Notes under the pieces: generated by a model
The model's input: only the letters and a program-made list of their open reading frames with translations
Database searches by the model: none
Told to the model about the DNA's origin: nothing
Position numbers and translations under genes: made by a program
Origin: Dendrolimus kikuchii
Lineage: Eukaryota; Arthropoda; Insecta; Lepidoptera; Lasiocampidae
Assembly (NCBI GenBank): GCA_019925095.2
Contig: CM034415.1
Span: 6,233,001-6,297,000, forward strand
Direction of reading: 5' to 3'
Length of the DNA stretch: 64,000 nt
Shown: one piece after another, positions 11,449 through 22,586 of the stretch
Layout: each line of letters starts with the position of its first letter
How positions within the stretch are numbered: the first letter of the stretch is position 1

Positions 11449-12317
11449 GTAAGACTGTATATAAATATATAATAACCCTTTTGAGGGTACAAAGTTAATA
11501 TTATTTTTGTTCAAAGCTGCCGCGCCAAAACCGAGAGAAGTATATAGTCTATTTTACTTTAATACAAATTCTATGTAGTTAGAGGGAGAAAGCATCAGTT
11601 CAACGTTCGTTTCGATTATCTGTATTTAACCACAAATTTGTGGTGGTTCCGTCTTAAAGGGATAAATAAACTATTCTTTATTTTTTTTTATTCTATTCTT
11701 CAAGGCTTTGTCATCTGAACTGCTTTTCATTATTTTTATAAACCTTTCCGTTATGGTTTTTAGTTTGATAATCCTTCACAGAAATTGATCCATACAAGCT
11801 ACACTATGGATTGGTGTCACAGTATATGGTTTGTTTTAGTTTTTTTTTTCATACTTAGCGGATTCGAATCCTGACTAGGGTAATTTCTTTTGTAATACCA
11901 TTTTAGTTTTTATCGAAATCAGCCCCCCATACTCTTTTCAATATTTTTCTCTTTTTGGTATAGTTTAGGATTTTGGCCTTAAGACCCACTTGAAAAATTC
12001 TCCTGTTGTCAATGAACTCCTCTGAACTGCTGGATCCATTTTGATGAAATTTTGTGTGTGTGTTTGAGTGGGTCTCCAGATGGTTTAGGTTCACAATTGG
12101 ACCTGGTTTTGGCTTTTATTTGTTCCAGGCAGGACACTGTCTACCAGGTCTTCTAGTAATTTACACTACATATTTACCAATGATTATATAAAATAACCAA
12201 TTGTTCCTTCTGAATTTATTTGTGGAAAACCATTTATTATGAGATGCTCCTGATTCGCTACACTCATCAAACTCCTGTTATATGCATATATAAATATGTC
12301 TGTTTGTTCGTTTCCAG
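11449..12317 (+). other. Last intron of the phosphate carrier gene
   Basis: An 869-bp GT-AG intron (gtaaga to tttccag). It contains AT-rich filler and, at about 11860-12130, a stretch including ttgatgaaattttgtgtgtg and a following gtgggtctccagatgg phrase. That stretch resembles a dispersed insect repeat, although I cannot name the family. Confidence 0.75.
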
Positions 12318-12410
12318 GTGTGGCTGAGGATGCCCCGACCACCGCCAGCGGAGATGCCAGAGTCGATGCGTAAACGGCTTGAGGCTGAAGAAGCGGCGAA
12401 GTCGAAGTGA
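12318..12410 (+). CDS. SLC25A3: Mitochondrial phosphate carrier, last coding exon
   Basis: A phase-0 exon of 30 codons plus the TGA stop at 12408-12410. The peptide begins VWLRMPRPPPAEMPESMRKR and ends EEAAKSK. The R-x-P-R-P-P-P-x-E-M-P-E-S motif is the characteristic C-terminal tail of phosphate carriers, placed just after the last membrane helix. It joins in frame to the exon ending YDAVK. The tail is slightly longer and more charged than I expect for the family, which is common in insect paralogues. Confidence 0.92.
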   Translation: MWLRMPRPPPAEMPESMRKRLEAEEAAKSK

Positions 12411-13265
12411 AATTAGTCTAACATTAGTATAGATTCACACCGCGCTATTGCACTTCAAGGTAAAACGTTTGACATTCTCTTCACTGGTGATCCAATTACA
12501 TCCGAGTGCCTATTACTTACTATCAATTCATTTAACAAACCATTGTTAAGAAAATTACAAAATTTAACAGTTTGTCAAATTTTAATGAGTCCTAAGGTAA
12601 AGGATAGTAAGATATAGGAAACCGGCGTTGATTTGAAGTTGATTTCTGAATTATTGACCAATTTACTGTTTGTATACATTATAAATGCAGATTGATATAA
12701 TGCATCTTTACAAGACAAATTGGTACTCAACAAAAATATTGTTCATGTTAATTTTGAATTCCTTGAAAATTTAATTATCACACTTGAATAAATGTTTTGA
12801 CTTGTGCGGTTACAATATTGTATTTAGCTAGCAAGGCAATGAATTTTTTTCAACAGAAAAGTTTAGCTTCGTCTAGCTTTTTAAAAGGAATTTCAAATTT
12901 GTTGTACCTTTCCTAATTTTACAATAGATGGCATTAATAATGTATATCTTGATAAATGTCATAAGTACCGGTTTGTCTGTGCAGATTGTTAGTTCGTACA
13001 CTATGAAGTTTTTTAATTATTAAAGACATTAAATTTGTATATTTTTCTTTTGATATTTAAATTTTTTTATTAACAATATAGAATTATAAATATTTTTTGT
13101 AATTGTTTATTTTGCTGAGCAGTTTATTTATCTACATAATTTGAAGTAAACGTTTAAGTATAAATATTGTATATTCCTTTTTTGTTTGAATAATAAAATA
13201 TTTCTAATAGCATACATTTTCATATTGTACAGACTAAAATACAACAATATGTGCCGTGTAATAAA
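12411..13265 (+). other. 3' UTR of the phosphate carrier gene, with candidate poly(A) signals
   Basis: AT-rich non-coding sequence follows the stop. AATAAA hexamers occur at 12787-12792, 13192-13197 and 13260-13265; any could end the mRNA. Which is used cannot be told from sequence. Confidence 0.5.
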
Positions 13266-16200
13266 TTCATTCAAGAAAATATCTCTGAAAATTTGAAATT
13301 AATTTAAAAATTAAGATGGGTGAGGGATATGTTGAAATTTATCATAACAGTTTTAGAATATGAAAAATCATACATGATACTCATATGGGCTTTTTATGGT
13401 CTGTGTTTAGTTCTTGTATAAATAAATCAATATTTATTTAATTCTATACACAAAAGGTTCATTCACAAGTGTACAGATGGTCTTAAAATAGCCCCACTTA
13501 TTCTGAATCATATTCATATAATTGTTTTCGTAATAAAGCATAACCCCAACTCACCTTAACATTTTGATGATTACGATTTCTTCTTAATGATGTGATTAAT
13601 TGATTATCTCGTTGATTGATGATTGTTGATTGTGTCAATGGTAGGAATATTTAATATGTGACTGTGCTTTAAAACTATATCATATGAATGTGGGGTTTTA
13701 ATGTGAGCTCAAGTTCTTTCCAACAAACTACCCTGTTTAAGAGAATAATTTTGTTTATACTATGGCTGTGCGTTATGTTATATTATTAATATTAAAATAT
13801 ATTGAGAGGTGGTACTTTGAAGTGAGAATGTTCTATGAATACTCATTGTTTCTGGACAAATATAGAGAACTACTGAATCTGCAATGATTGGCAGATACCC
13901 ATTAAAACCACCATGGTGATATCCGTCTGTTATCTTAAACTAACCAGATTTAAGCTGACTCAACAAGGTGAATCTGGTGTATCCAACTTTTATAAGTTGC
14001 GAAAGAACCTGTGCAGGCCCAATAACTAACTTATTCGATTTGCTATAAATATTTCATTTTGTAATTTGACACATAATTCAAAAATCTACTGTCCTTATCA
14101 CATACTTCCATTGACATTATAAGTCACGATTTGAAATGTCTACGTTTTACTTAGTAAGTATTTGGGCGTGGTGTTAGGCAAATCAAATTGTTCCACACAC
14201 CGCCGTTACACTATATAGTATCCAAAAATTGTGATTACCAATATTCAGTATATACCATTATAACTAATAAGGGAAACAAATGTTAATTTATTTTCGAGAA
14301 GTTAAATAAAATATGTTTATTTATTTATCATTTTTTATTTATTTATTTTTATTTGTAATATAGCCCGCGCCAGATATACATACCTACACATCATTTCCAT
14401 TGCGCTTAAGAGAGCAATGTATACTCATAGAAATCTGGACTAATAGTATAGCAAAGGAATTCTATCATACAATAATCGATCGTTTTATGAAACAGTATCA
14501 TTCTATGATACAATCTACTTTTAATGACGATGTATAATTTAATTTTTAATGTTTGTTGATTTTTCATGAATTTCTGGCCAAATATTTAATGTGGGGGTGG
14601 AGGGGCACTAGGAATATATTATTTTTCTTAAAAATATAATATTAAGAACTTTTTTAATGAATTAGATATTTGTTAGGAATTATTATAGCTTTCAGTCATT
14701 CACTATTTTTAAGGGTAGGTCTTGACGAGTTAAGGGTCGTCAAGTATCAGAACCGAGTAGAACTATTAATTTAATACTTTAAAGTATTCTGTAATAAACG
14801 ATAATAAATGATCTGCTATCATATACTAAGTCACCGTGTCTGGCAGAACTTTAGGACACGAAGTCGATGTATCGAATTGCTCAGATACCAATCTTTGTTC
14901 CCACCATTATGACGACATGGAGTGAAGACACTTACCTGCCATTACATACAATACACATGTAACTGTCTTAAAATTGTACGTCTATGTAGATCATGACAGT
15001 CAACCGCGTCCGAAACGGATATCATACAAAAGATCTGCTGTAGTCCAAAATTGAGGTATGTTTGGCTTGTGTGTAAGGCTTGTCTAGTATCGGTAGACCA
15101 GTCTTGAAATATAATGATAAATACCGTGGGCCATTTTTACCCGAGGATGAAAGAGCTGCGTGGCACCCAGGCGCAAGGGACAAGTCTATCGTCTTACGTC
15201 TACATATACTATGCGTCGAACATACGGATTCTTTAAGGTTTCTACTTTTGCCAAACTGCCTACGGACCCCTAAAATACGAAGACGGCCCTGGTTCTCAAA
15301 GTACGATAAGGTCCTTTTTTTTTTAAACTATAACATAGAAAAGTTTGCAGTTTGGGTTTGTTCAACAGTCATTAAGATGTGTTGTATTTGTATTTTATGC
15401 GTCTCTACATTCTAATAGGCGCCGTACGTAACTTGGCGCGGACTATACTTTTCATTTACAATTTTTTCTTTCCATTTTTCATTTGGGAGACGTTCTTGGA
15501 CAGAGCTACTCTTAACCTCTATTAAGAATAACATTTTTAGGATAACTTCAGTGATGGACGGCCGGTCTTATATCTTACTATTCAAACACTTGCTTTATAA
15601 GTAGATACAAATTTGACAGTACTTTATAGAGCTCATATAAATTTTTAACCGATAGTAAAAGGCAAGTGAACAGTTACCAAGATATAGGAATCGGTTATGA
15701 GAATATTCGACCATTATAGTCGTCTCTGTACTTATCAAAGAAATATTCGTCATTTTAGGTTTCGTATGTAATGCCCTACCTAGTGGTCTGTCTTAACAAA
15801 TTTTTATTTTAATATAGCATATAAAATTATTATGTATGTATTATCAGGAAAATAAAATATAACATATTTTTTTCACATCTTACGTCCATCTTGATTTTGC
15901 AAAGCATAAACAAAATGGCGTCAGTCAGTGACAATTGTGATTGATTCTATTCTTAATGGATGCACGATAGTAGCAGTGGCTAAGGCTTAAAATTATTCCA
16001 AACGACGTCTAGCTAGTATTTCATTGTTAGTAAATTAATCAAAATAATTTGAAAAGTACGATTGACGCGAGAGATATTATTGGTAAGAAGACTAAAAGAA
16101 TAATTTAAATATTTGATCCTGGAATCTTCTATAGAATATTCACCCTACACCACTGACCAGTATTCAACCCCTTATTCATAAAAAATATACAAGGTTTATG

Positions 16201-18240
16201 TTATGTTTAATGCTATTAAAAACACTTACTTTCTTTTTAATGAACAGATAAATCTCGTATGATGTGAAATTATCGTGCGTTTTTTAAGAAGCGCGTAATA
16301 CACTATAACAATTACTCAATATGCTGTTATATATTATCTTATGTACTATTTATTTATTATGGAACGTATACTCAATAAATTAGTGAAACAAATAAAATTG
16401 TTTTAATGTTATGTGGGTGTGTGAATTGTATTTAATGTAATTTTGTGGATAAGAAGAAGGTTAAAAAGTTTTTGCACTACGACCTGAAATAGGAGTTACA
16501 ACACTTAAATAATAAAACTAAGGAATTTTTAAAGGTAAGGAGTACATGTTATGAGACAGTATTTAGAAGTCGGGATGATAAAGTTGTTTTTGAGGTAGTA
16601 CGAAGATTTTTGAGTTATAGGAATAATTGATAATTACAAAATCAACTAATAGCTACGCCATTGCTAAATCATCACTATATTTGTAAGTAAACTTCAGATT
16701 AATAATATTGAGAGACAAAGTTTTTACTTCTCTTTTCTAAATGTCAGGCAAAGGAACTAAATCCATACAGCATGGATATCAATGTTTTAATCAAAGACAT
16801 GAAAATACGGCATTCTAGATTTTCACATTATCGTGAATAAGATAATTATAGTTAATAATAGTTTCGGTATGCAATTACCGACAACATACAAAACCAAGTA
16901 TAGATGTGAGGGGCGATCGAAAGTCGTGAGCAGTGACTAAAACAGTGGGCTAGGTTAGGCTTGCTTCCCACCAAAGCCGACTGGCAGAGGCAAAACCTCC
17001 TTAAACCGTTGTTTAGATAACTATCTATAAATAAATGATGACCAATCTGATCAGCCAACAACAACAGAAATCACTATTGTATCGGCCTGCGATCAGAATG
17101 CATCTCTTGTGTACAGTAAATTATGTACGTTTAAAGTACTGTATTGCAGCCAATGGAGACCACTTCGAATAAGCTTTTTATATTTTAAATTGTTTTATAT
17201 TTACAACTTTAACTATGTTCTCAGTTGTTTAAATTATTTTCCAATAATCAATATTGTAATATTAGTAAATATTGAAAAATTATCGATATTTCGCTTTCGA
17301 AAATATCGATATTGCAATATTGATGTTTTTATGACCGATACCGATACTTGGATCACTAATAGAGTCTTGTTTCGGCCTTGAAAGGCCATTTCATACGTGA
17401 CATTTTCTGCCCGACGCCTAGCTGCTAACTGCTACAGTTATGGGCGTCGGAGATGTGCGGGGCGCGGAGGAGCTTTGCTCGCTCCGGCAAGCCGGCTAAG
17501 GGGGCGTTCCTTATCCACAACAATTAAGCGATTTAAAGTTAACAAGTATGTCTTTCAAAACCATTTTTCTATTCTTACACATGAGTGTTTAAGTTCTCAG
17601 TTATTTGACAACCAGCATGAAATGCATTAGGCGCGTATTAAACGTCCCTAGATTAGTTGTGCACGCGAACCTACGTCTTTGTACGTCCTACATGACGACA
17701 TATTGTTGTTTAATTTGCAAGCTTTCCCATTTTCTTATGTAGACTGCATAATCGGTCGAAATATTTTCAATAATCATTTGTTTCCGCTTAACGCTTGCAG
17801 TTTTGAATCTGGTAGGGCACTTACATGGTTGATATTCACACTATGCTATAGTATATAAGGAAAAAATCGATAACGTCTAAGCAATTAAGTAGATCAAATG
17901 TTTAGAGTAACCTTTACAGCGAGCCGCTAACCGACCGACCAATCTAACTATTATTATATATTATTTGTATTTTCTTTTAAAGTCAGTTAGGTAATAATGT
18001 AATGTACTTTTCGTGGTTCTTATCAAATTGGTGTCTCATTCCGCCTAGATTATTTGTTGTTAATTTTATTATATAAACTAATTTAAAACGGTTAATATGT
18101 TACGAAATTTGGTAATATTTCTTATGATTTAAAATCACTGCAACTCATGTCAATAAAAGAAAAGTAATATTGATAGTAGGTTTAATGTGTTCAATAAATA
18201 CGCAAGTTCTCTTATAATTAATATGTACATATAAACAAAT
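13266..18240. other. Intergenic region between the phosphate carrier and the histone array
   Basis: About 5 kb of mostly AT-rich sequence with no recognisable gene. A TTTA microsatellite lies at about 14315-14355. Short ORFs at 15080-15415 (+) and 16852-17064 (-) have no features I recognise. A TATCGATA inverted pair lies at 17281-17311 and a GC-rich cluster of hairpins at 17411-17495. No tRNA, 5S or snRNA gene was identified. Confidence 0.5.
17281..17311. repeat. Inverted pair of TATCGATA (DRE-like) motifs
   Basis: The arms tatcgatattt at 17281-17291 and aaatatcgata at 17301-17311 are exact reverse complements around a 9-nt centre. Each contains TATCGATA, the DRE motif bound by DREF at Drosophila housekeeping promoters. 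No gene starts nearby, so a function is unproven. Confidence 0.35.
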
Positions 18241-18370
18241 GCCTAGTGAGCACGGCGCAAGCGTCAAAGGAGGCGATCTGATTGGACGAAGAGGACAGCG
18301 CCGACGCGGCTGTTCCTGCCTCGCGTTTATCTATAAATTACGAGCACCTAAAAATCTATATTAATATTAA
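18241..18370 (+). promoter_or_regulatory. Orphan histone-like promoter beside the array
   Basis: A GC-rich island contains ctgattgg (inverted CCAAT, 18281-18285) and, about 46 nt further on, ctataaatta with TATAAA at 18332-18337, both in plus-strand orientation. The H2B promoter in the array has a similar layout, an inverted CCAATCAG upstream of a TATA-like box. No histone coding sequence follows; the array starts at 18398. This could be the surviving promoter of a deleted or truncated histone gene. Confidence 0.4.
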
Positions 18371-18406
18371 AGTCGGAGTCGGAGTCGGGAGTCGGGCAGT
18401 CGGGCG
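18371..18406. repeat. AGTCGG microrepeat at the left edge of the histone array
   Basis: Imperfect copies of agtcgg run through 18371-18406. The last copy, agtcgggcgg at 18398, is where identity to every other unit's spacer begins (compare 25710). The array boundary therefore falls inside a short repeat. Confidence 0.75.
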
Positions 18407-18583
18407 GAAACCGCGCGGGGGGGGAGAGGAGCGTTTTTTTTTTTTTTTTTAAATATATCGTCGTGCGTGTGTGTGTGTGTGCATATATCGTACGACCGAG
18501 GCGGCTACCGCGTGAAAGGATAGCGGAAACCAGTTTTCTATTCGTGATGATATACATCGTCATCAATCTGTGGAACATCTGTT

Positions 18584-18599
18584 AGCCCTGAAAAGGGCT
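18584..18599 (-). promoter_or_regulatory. Histone 3' stem-loop, H1 unit 1 (A-U closing pair)
   Basis: On the minus strand it reads AGCCCTTTTCAGGGCT: a 6-bp stem with a TTTC loop, 150 nt after the H1 stop. The outermost pair is A-U instead of the usual G-C, on both arms, so pairing is kept. SLBP binds this element and U7 snRNP-dependent cleavage follows. Confidence 0.95.
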
Positions 18600-18749
18600 T
18601 TTTGGTTGGTAGGCACGGCGGCACACCCCGCACACACCGCCCACAGCAACACCACGAAGGCGCGAGCGAGCGGCGCGTTCACTGGGCCGTCGGCGGCGGC
18701 GGTTCGCTCGGAGCGGAGCGGAGGTGTCGTCTCTGTCGCGTCCCGTCGT

Positions 18750-19508
18750 TTACTTCTTCGCAGCGGAGGTCTTCTTCGCGGCCGCCTTCGACTTGGGTGT
18801 GGCCGCTGCGGCCTTCTTCGGCTTGGGCGCTTTCGGTTTCTTGGTGGGCGGCTTCGCGGTCTTCTTGGCCTTCGGCGCGGCGCCCTTGCCCTTCGCGGGG
18901 GCGGCGGTCTTCTTCGACGCGGCGGCGGCCGGCTTCTTCTTGGCTGCGGCGGCTTTCTTGTCCCTCGTCGCCGCCGAGCCGGCGGCCTTCGACTTGGACG
19001 GCGAAGCGGCCGACGCGGAAGCGGCGGCGCCCTTCTTCCCCTTCGCGGCGGCAGCGGGGGCGACCTTCTTCGACTTGCCAGAAGACGCGGTGCCGGTCTC
19101 GTCGCCGTCGGCGGCCGCCTTGCCGGCGGACCTCTTCTTGGCTCCGGCGGCCGGTTTCTTCGACGCGGACGACTTGGATTCCAACTTGAACGATCCCGAT
19201 GCGCCCTTGCCTTTGGTCTGGATCAACGCACCCGATTCGACGGCGCTCTTGAGGTACTTCCTAATGAACGGCGCAAGTTTCTCGGCGTCGACTTTATATG
19301 TCGCCGTTATGTATTTCTTGATGGCCTGAAGCGACGATCCGCTGCGCTCCTTGAGCTCCGTAATCGCGTTAGTGACCATCTCTGAAGTCTTCGGGTGTGT
19401 CGGCTTGGCCTTTGGCTTTTTCGCGCCGGCCGCGGCTGCGGACGCCTTCGGTTTCTTCGCCGGCGTCGCGGGGGCCGGGGTTTCGGCTGCTACTGCTGTG
19501 TCTGCCAT
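18750..19508 (-). CDS. H1: Linker histone H1, unit 1
   Basis: Encodes 252 residues with no intron. The linker histone binds DNA at the nucleosome entry/exit point and compacts chromatin. Residues 1-36 are an Ala/Pro/Lys-rich N-tail. Residues 37-110 form the winged-helix globular domain ([25 protein letters not shown], then GTG-like [11 protein letters not shown]). Residues 111-252 are a Lys/Ala/Pro tail with S/TPxK-type sites such as SPSK (169-172) and TPKSK. The start is fixed by MADTAVAAE, typical of lepidopteran H1, preceded by an uninterrupted run of A. It is the last gene of the unit in transcription order. The GC-rich, low-complexity coding strand also opens long antisense frames, which are not genes. 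Confidence 0.97.
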   Translation of the reverse strand: MADTAVAAETPAPATPAKKPKASAAAAGAKKPKAKPTHPKTSEMVTNAITELKERSGSSLQAIKKYITATYKVDAEKLAPFIRKYLKSAVESGALIQTKGKGASGSFKLESKSSASKKPAAGAKKRSAGKAAADGDETGTASSGKSKKVAPAAAAKGKKGAAASASAASPSKSKAAGSAATRDKKAAAAKKKPAAAASKKTAAPAKGKGAAPKAKKTAKPPTKKPKAPKPKKAAAATPKSKAAAKKTSAAKK

Positions 19509-19530
19509 TTTTTTTTTTTTTTTTTTTTTT
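19509..19530 (-). promoter_or_regulatory. Oligo(A) leader abutting the H1 start codon
   Basis: On the minus strand 22 consecutive A residues directly precede the ATG, preceded by gtttaaagagg. All seven H1 copies have it, at 22-24 A (24 in unit 4, 23 in unit 6). Being adjacent to the ATG, it must lie in the 5' UTR. Confidence 0.8.
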
Positions 19531-19653
19531 CCTCTTTAAACGAATACAAACAAACAAACAAACTACCACGAACGATTGATTAGTTTAATCCCACGGGAGA
19601 GCTGGCTGTGAGAAATACAACAACAAACGAATATGGTTACTCAAACTCGAAAG

Positions 19654-19669
19654 TAGATGGCGCCAGGTG
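19654..19669 (+). promoter_or_regulatory. CTCF-like motif upstream of H1
   Basis: The sequence tagatggcgccaggtg contains AGATGGCGCC, close to the core recognised by Drosophila CTCF. It lies about 145 nt upstream of the H1 ATG and is present once per unit at the same offset. Binding is inferred only. Confidence 0.35.
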
Positions 19670-20065
19670 AAAAGTCGACCTCATCGGCTCAGGGCAATAC
19701 CGAATCGACGACCGCGACGTCGAGATACATTTTCTCGTACGAACGCTTACAACTTTTCACTAGCACGGATCTGTTTAAACACACTTTTAACGTTTTTCAA
19801 ATATTCATAGAGCAATTCGAGACGTGATAATCTACAATATTTGAGTTTAGCGGTGTTATAAAGCCGTTTGCAAAACATTCGTCCCGGTAATATTCTCAAT
19901 AAACTTGTTTATATTCACGACAGCATACGATGCATACGCGGGGTCCCGTTTAAAACTTATTTTTCTTATTATAAATGTGTATTGTTATAGATTTTCATTA
20001 AATAAATGAATTATAAACATCCCGAGGTTCCGACGTATAAACTTCCTCCGCGCGCAATACTATTT

Positions 20066-20089
20066 TTTTCATCGAATAATCGATGAAAA
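20066..20089. repeat. Conserved 10-bp hairpin in the H1-H4 spacer
   Basis: Arms ttttcatcga (20066-20075) and tcgatgaaaa (20080-20089) are perfect reverse complements around a 4-nt ataa loop. It recurs in every unit. It lies well past the H4 stem-loop and about 560 nt upstream of the H1 ATG. The role is unknown. Confidence 0.5.
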
Positions 20090-20527
20090 GTTTAGGGTCG
20101 TAAAACATTACTACCGCGAAACCTCTGTGAGGAACTAGGCATACGAATAAAAACGTGCAACTGTTTCGTATAATCGTGTAAATATTAAACGATCTTATTT
20201 ATTATTTACTAGTAACTACTGCACTATAATAATATACGTAATGATGATCTAATCTTTTTTTTTTTTTAATCTATTTATGTAGTAACCAACACTTATCATT
20301 TCAATTGATCACACAAGTAAGACGAGACAGGTCTTAAATTAATTAATAATAATAATAGTAATAATAATAATAACAACAAAACAATACACATGGGTGAAAA
20401 GAAAGGGGGAGAAAAAAAAAAAAAGATATTAAGAATAAAGTAAAAAAAAAAAAAAATACTAATAATATAGTATAACAACAACAACAACAACTACTACTAT
20501 TTGTTTTTTTTTTACTTCATCAAAACG

Positions 20528-20559
<32 letters not shown>

Positions 20560-20928
20560 GTAACAATATGAGAGAATTTCTCAAGAACATATCAATTGTC
20601 CTTATATAAATATATAAAATTGATTGAGCCCCACCGTAATGATACGTTGATAGCTTTTAATACATAGTAAAAGAGATGAATAATAAATAATATGCTTTCT
20701 TGTACTTTCCGAGTGTTTAGCACAACATTTAGTTGTGAACGTTTAACATTATTTATATTTATGCGTGACGTTAGGCCTCATGAACGCCGCACGTGCTTGT
20801 GCTTAAGTATTATAATTAGCTACCTATATACAGACAGAATCTATTGTGTTAAGTGTGCATAAGAGCCGACTCCTGTTCGTTATAGAAAAACTTTCAGGGC
20901 AGGGTTATAATACTTTTGAATAAATTGC

Positions 20929-20944
20929 GGCCCTGAAAAGGGCC
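20929..20944 (-). promoter_or_regulatory. Histone 3' stem-loop, H4 unit 1
   Basis: GGCCCTTTTCAGGGCC on the minus strand, 72 nt after the H4 stop. A-rich 5' flank (caagaaaaa), 3' flank gcaattt. Confidence 0.97.
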
Positions 20945-21016
20945 TTTTTCTTGTACAATTCTTCCGAATCTCGTATAGTATGATATTGTGGTGGTAAGCA
21001 AGAGAATCCATCTCTT

Positions 21017-21945
<929 letters not shown>

Positions 21946-21961
21946 GGCCCTGAAAAGGGCC
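21946..21961 (-). promoter_or_regulatory. Histone 3' stem-loop, H3 unit 1
   Basis: GGCCCTTTTCAGGGCC on the minus strand, 64 nt after the H3 stop. An AATAAA hexamer follows within a few nt on the same strand (21938-21943), a possible fallback poly(A) signal. Confidence 0.97.
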
Positions 21962-22025
21962 TTTTGATGAGTCGTGTAATTATTTATTCCGCTACTCGGT
22001 CCGTTTGCGGGAAGAACGGAGGCGT

Positions 22026-22451
<426 letters not shown>

Positions 22452-22577
22452 CTAACTATTTAATCGAATAATTAAAAAAAGGGGGGGGGACAGAAATGAA
22501 AAAGAGACAATCTACGAACCGTACGTTCCGGTCGACGCGACGAAGACGAATAAAAACACGCCGCGCTTTGTTCGCGT

Positions 22578-22586
22578 CTATATATA
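22578..22586 (-). promoter_or_regulatory. H3 TATA box, unit 1
   Basis: Minus-strand TATATATAG, 142-150 nt upstream of the H3 ATG, predicting a start near 22550 and a leader of about 115 nt that includes a run of C (plus-strand G at 22482-22489). Confidence 0.75.

Larger units (their letters stand above)
19531..20928. other. H1-H4 spacer (unit 1), including the H1 upstream region
   Basis: About 1.4 kb, repeated nearly unchanged in all units. No TATA box is evident within about 150 nt upstream of the H1 leader. A tagatggcgccaggtg motif (19654-19669) resembles insect CTCF sites. A 10-bp hairpin lies at 20066-20089. Homopolymers include T near 20252, two A runs near 20416 and 20441, and A30 at 20528-20557. 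No RNA gene was recognised. Confidence 0.7.

Noticed and set aside
15080..15415. 111-codon plus-strand ORF
   Set aside because: No recognisable domain, no Lepidoptera gene family I know, and the composition drifts into low-complexity Cys/Ile at the end; likely chance or transposon debris.
16852..17064. 70-codon minus-strand ORF rich in Cys/His
   Set aside because: Some Cys/His residues suggest a zinc-finger fragment at first sight, but spacing fits no known finger and there is no wider reading frame.
18570..19385. Long plus-strand ORFs (up to 271 codons) antisense to H1, repeated in each unit
   Set aside because: They result from the GC-rich, stop-poor Lys/Ala codons of H1 read backwards; the products are low-complexity Arg/Gly/Leu strings with no domain.
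19777..19783. AAACACA as the vertebrate-type H1 AC box
   Set aside because: It is on the non-coding strand and about 270 nt from the H1 ATG, far from the expected promoter-proximal position; a 7-mer match in AT-rich sequence is weak evidence.
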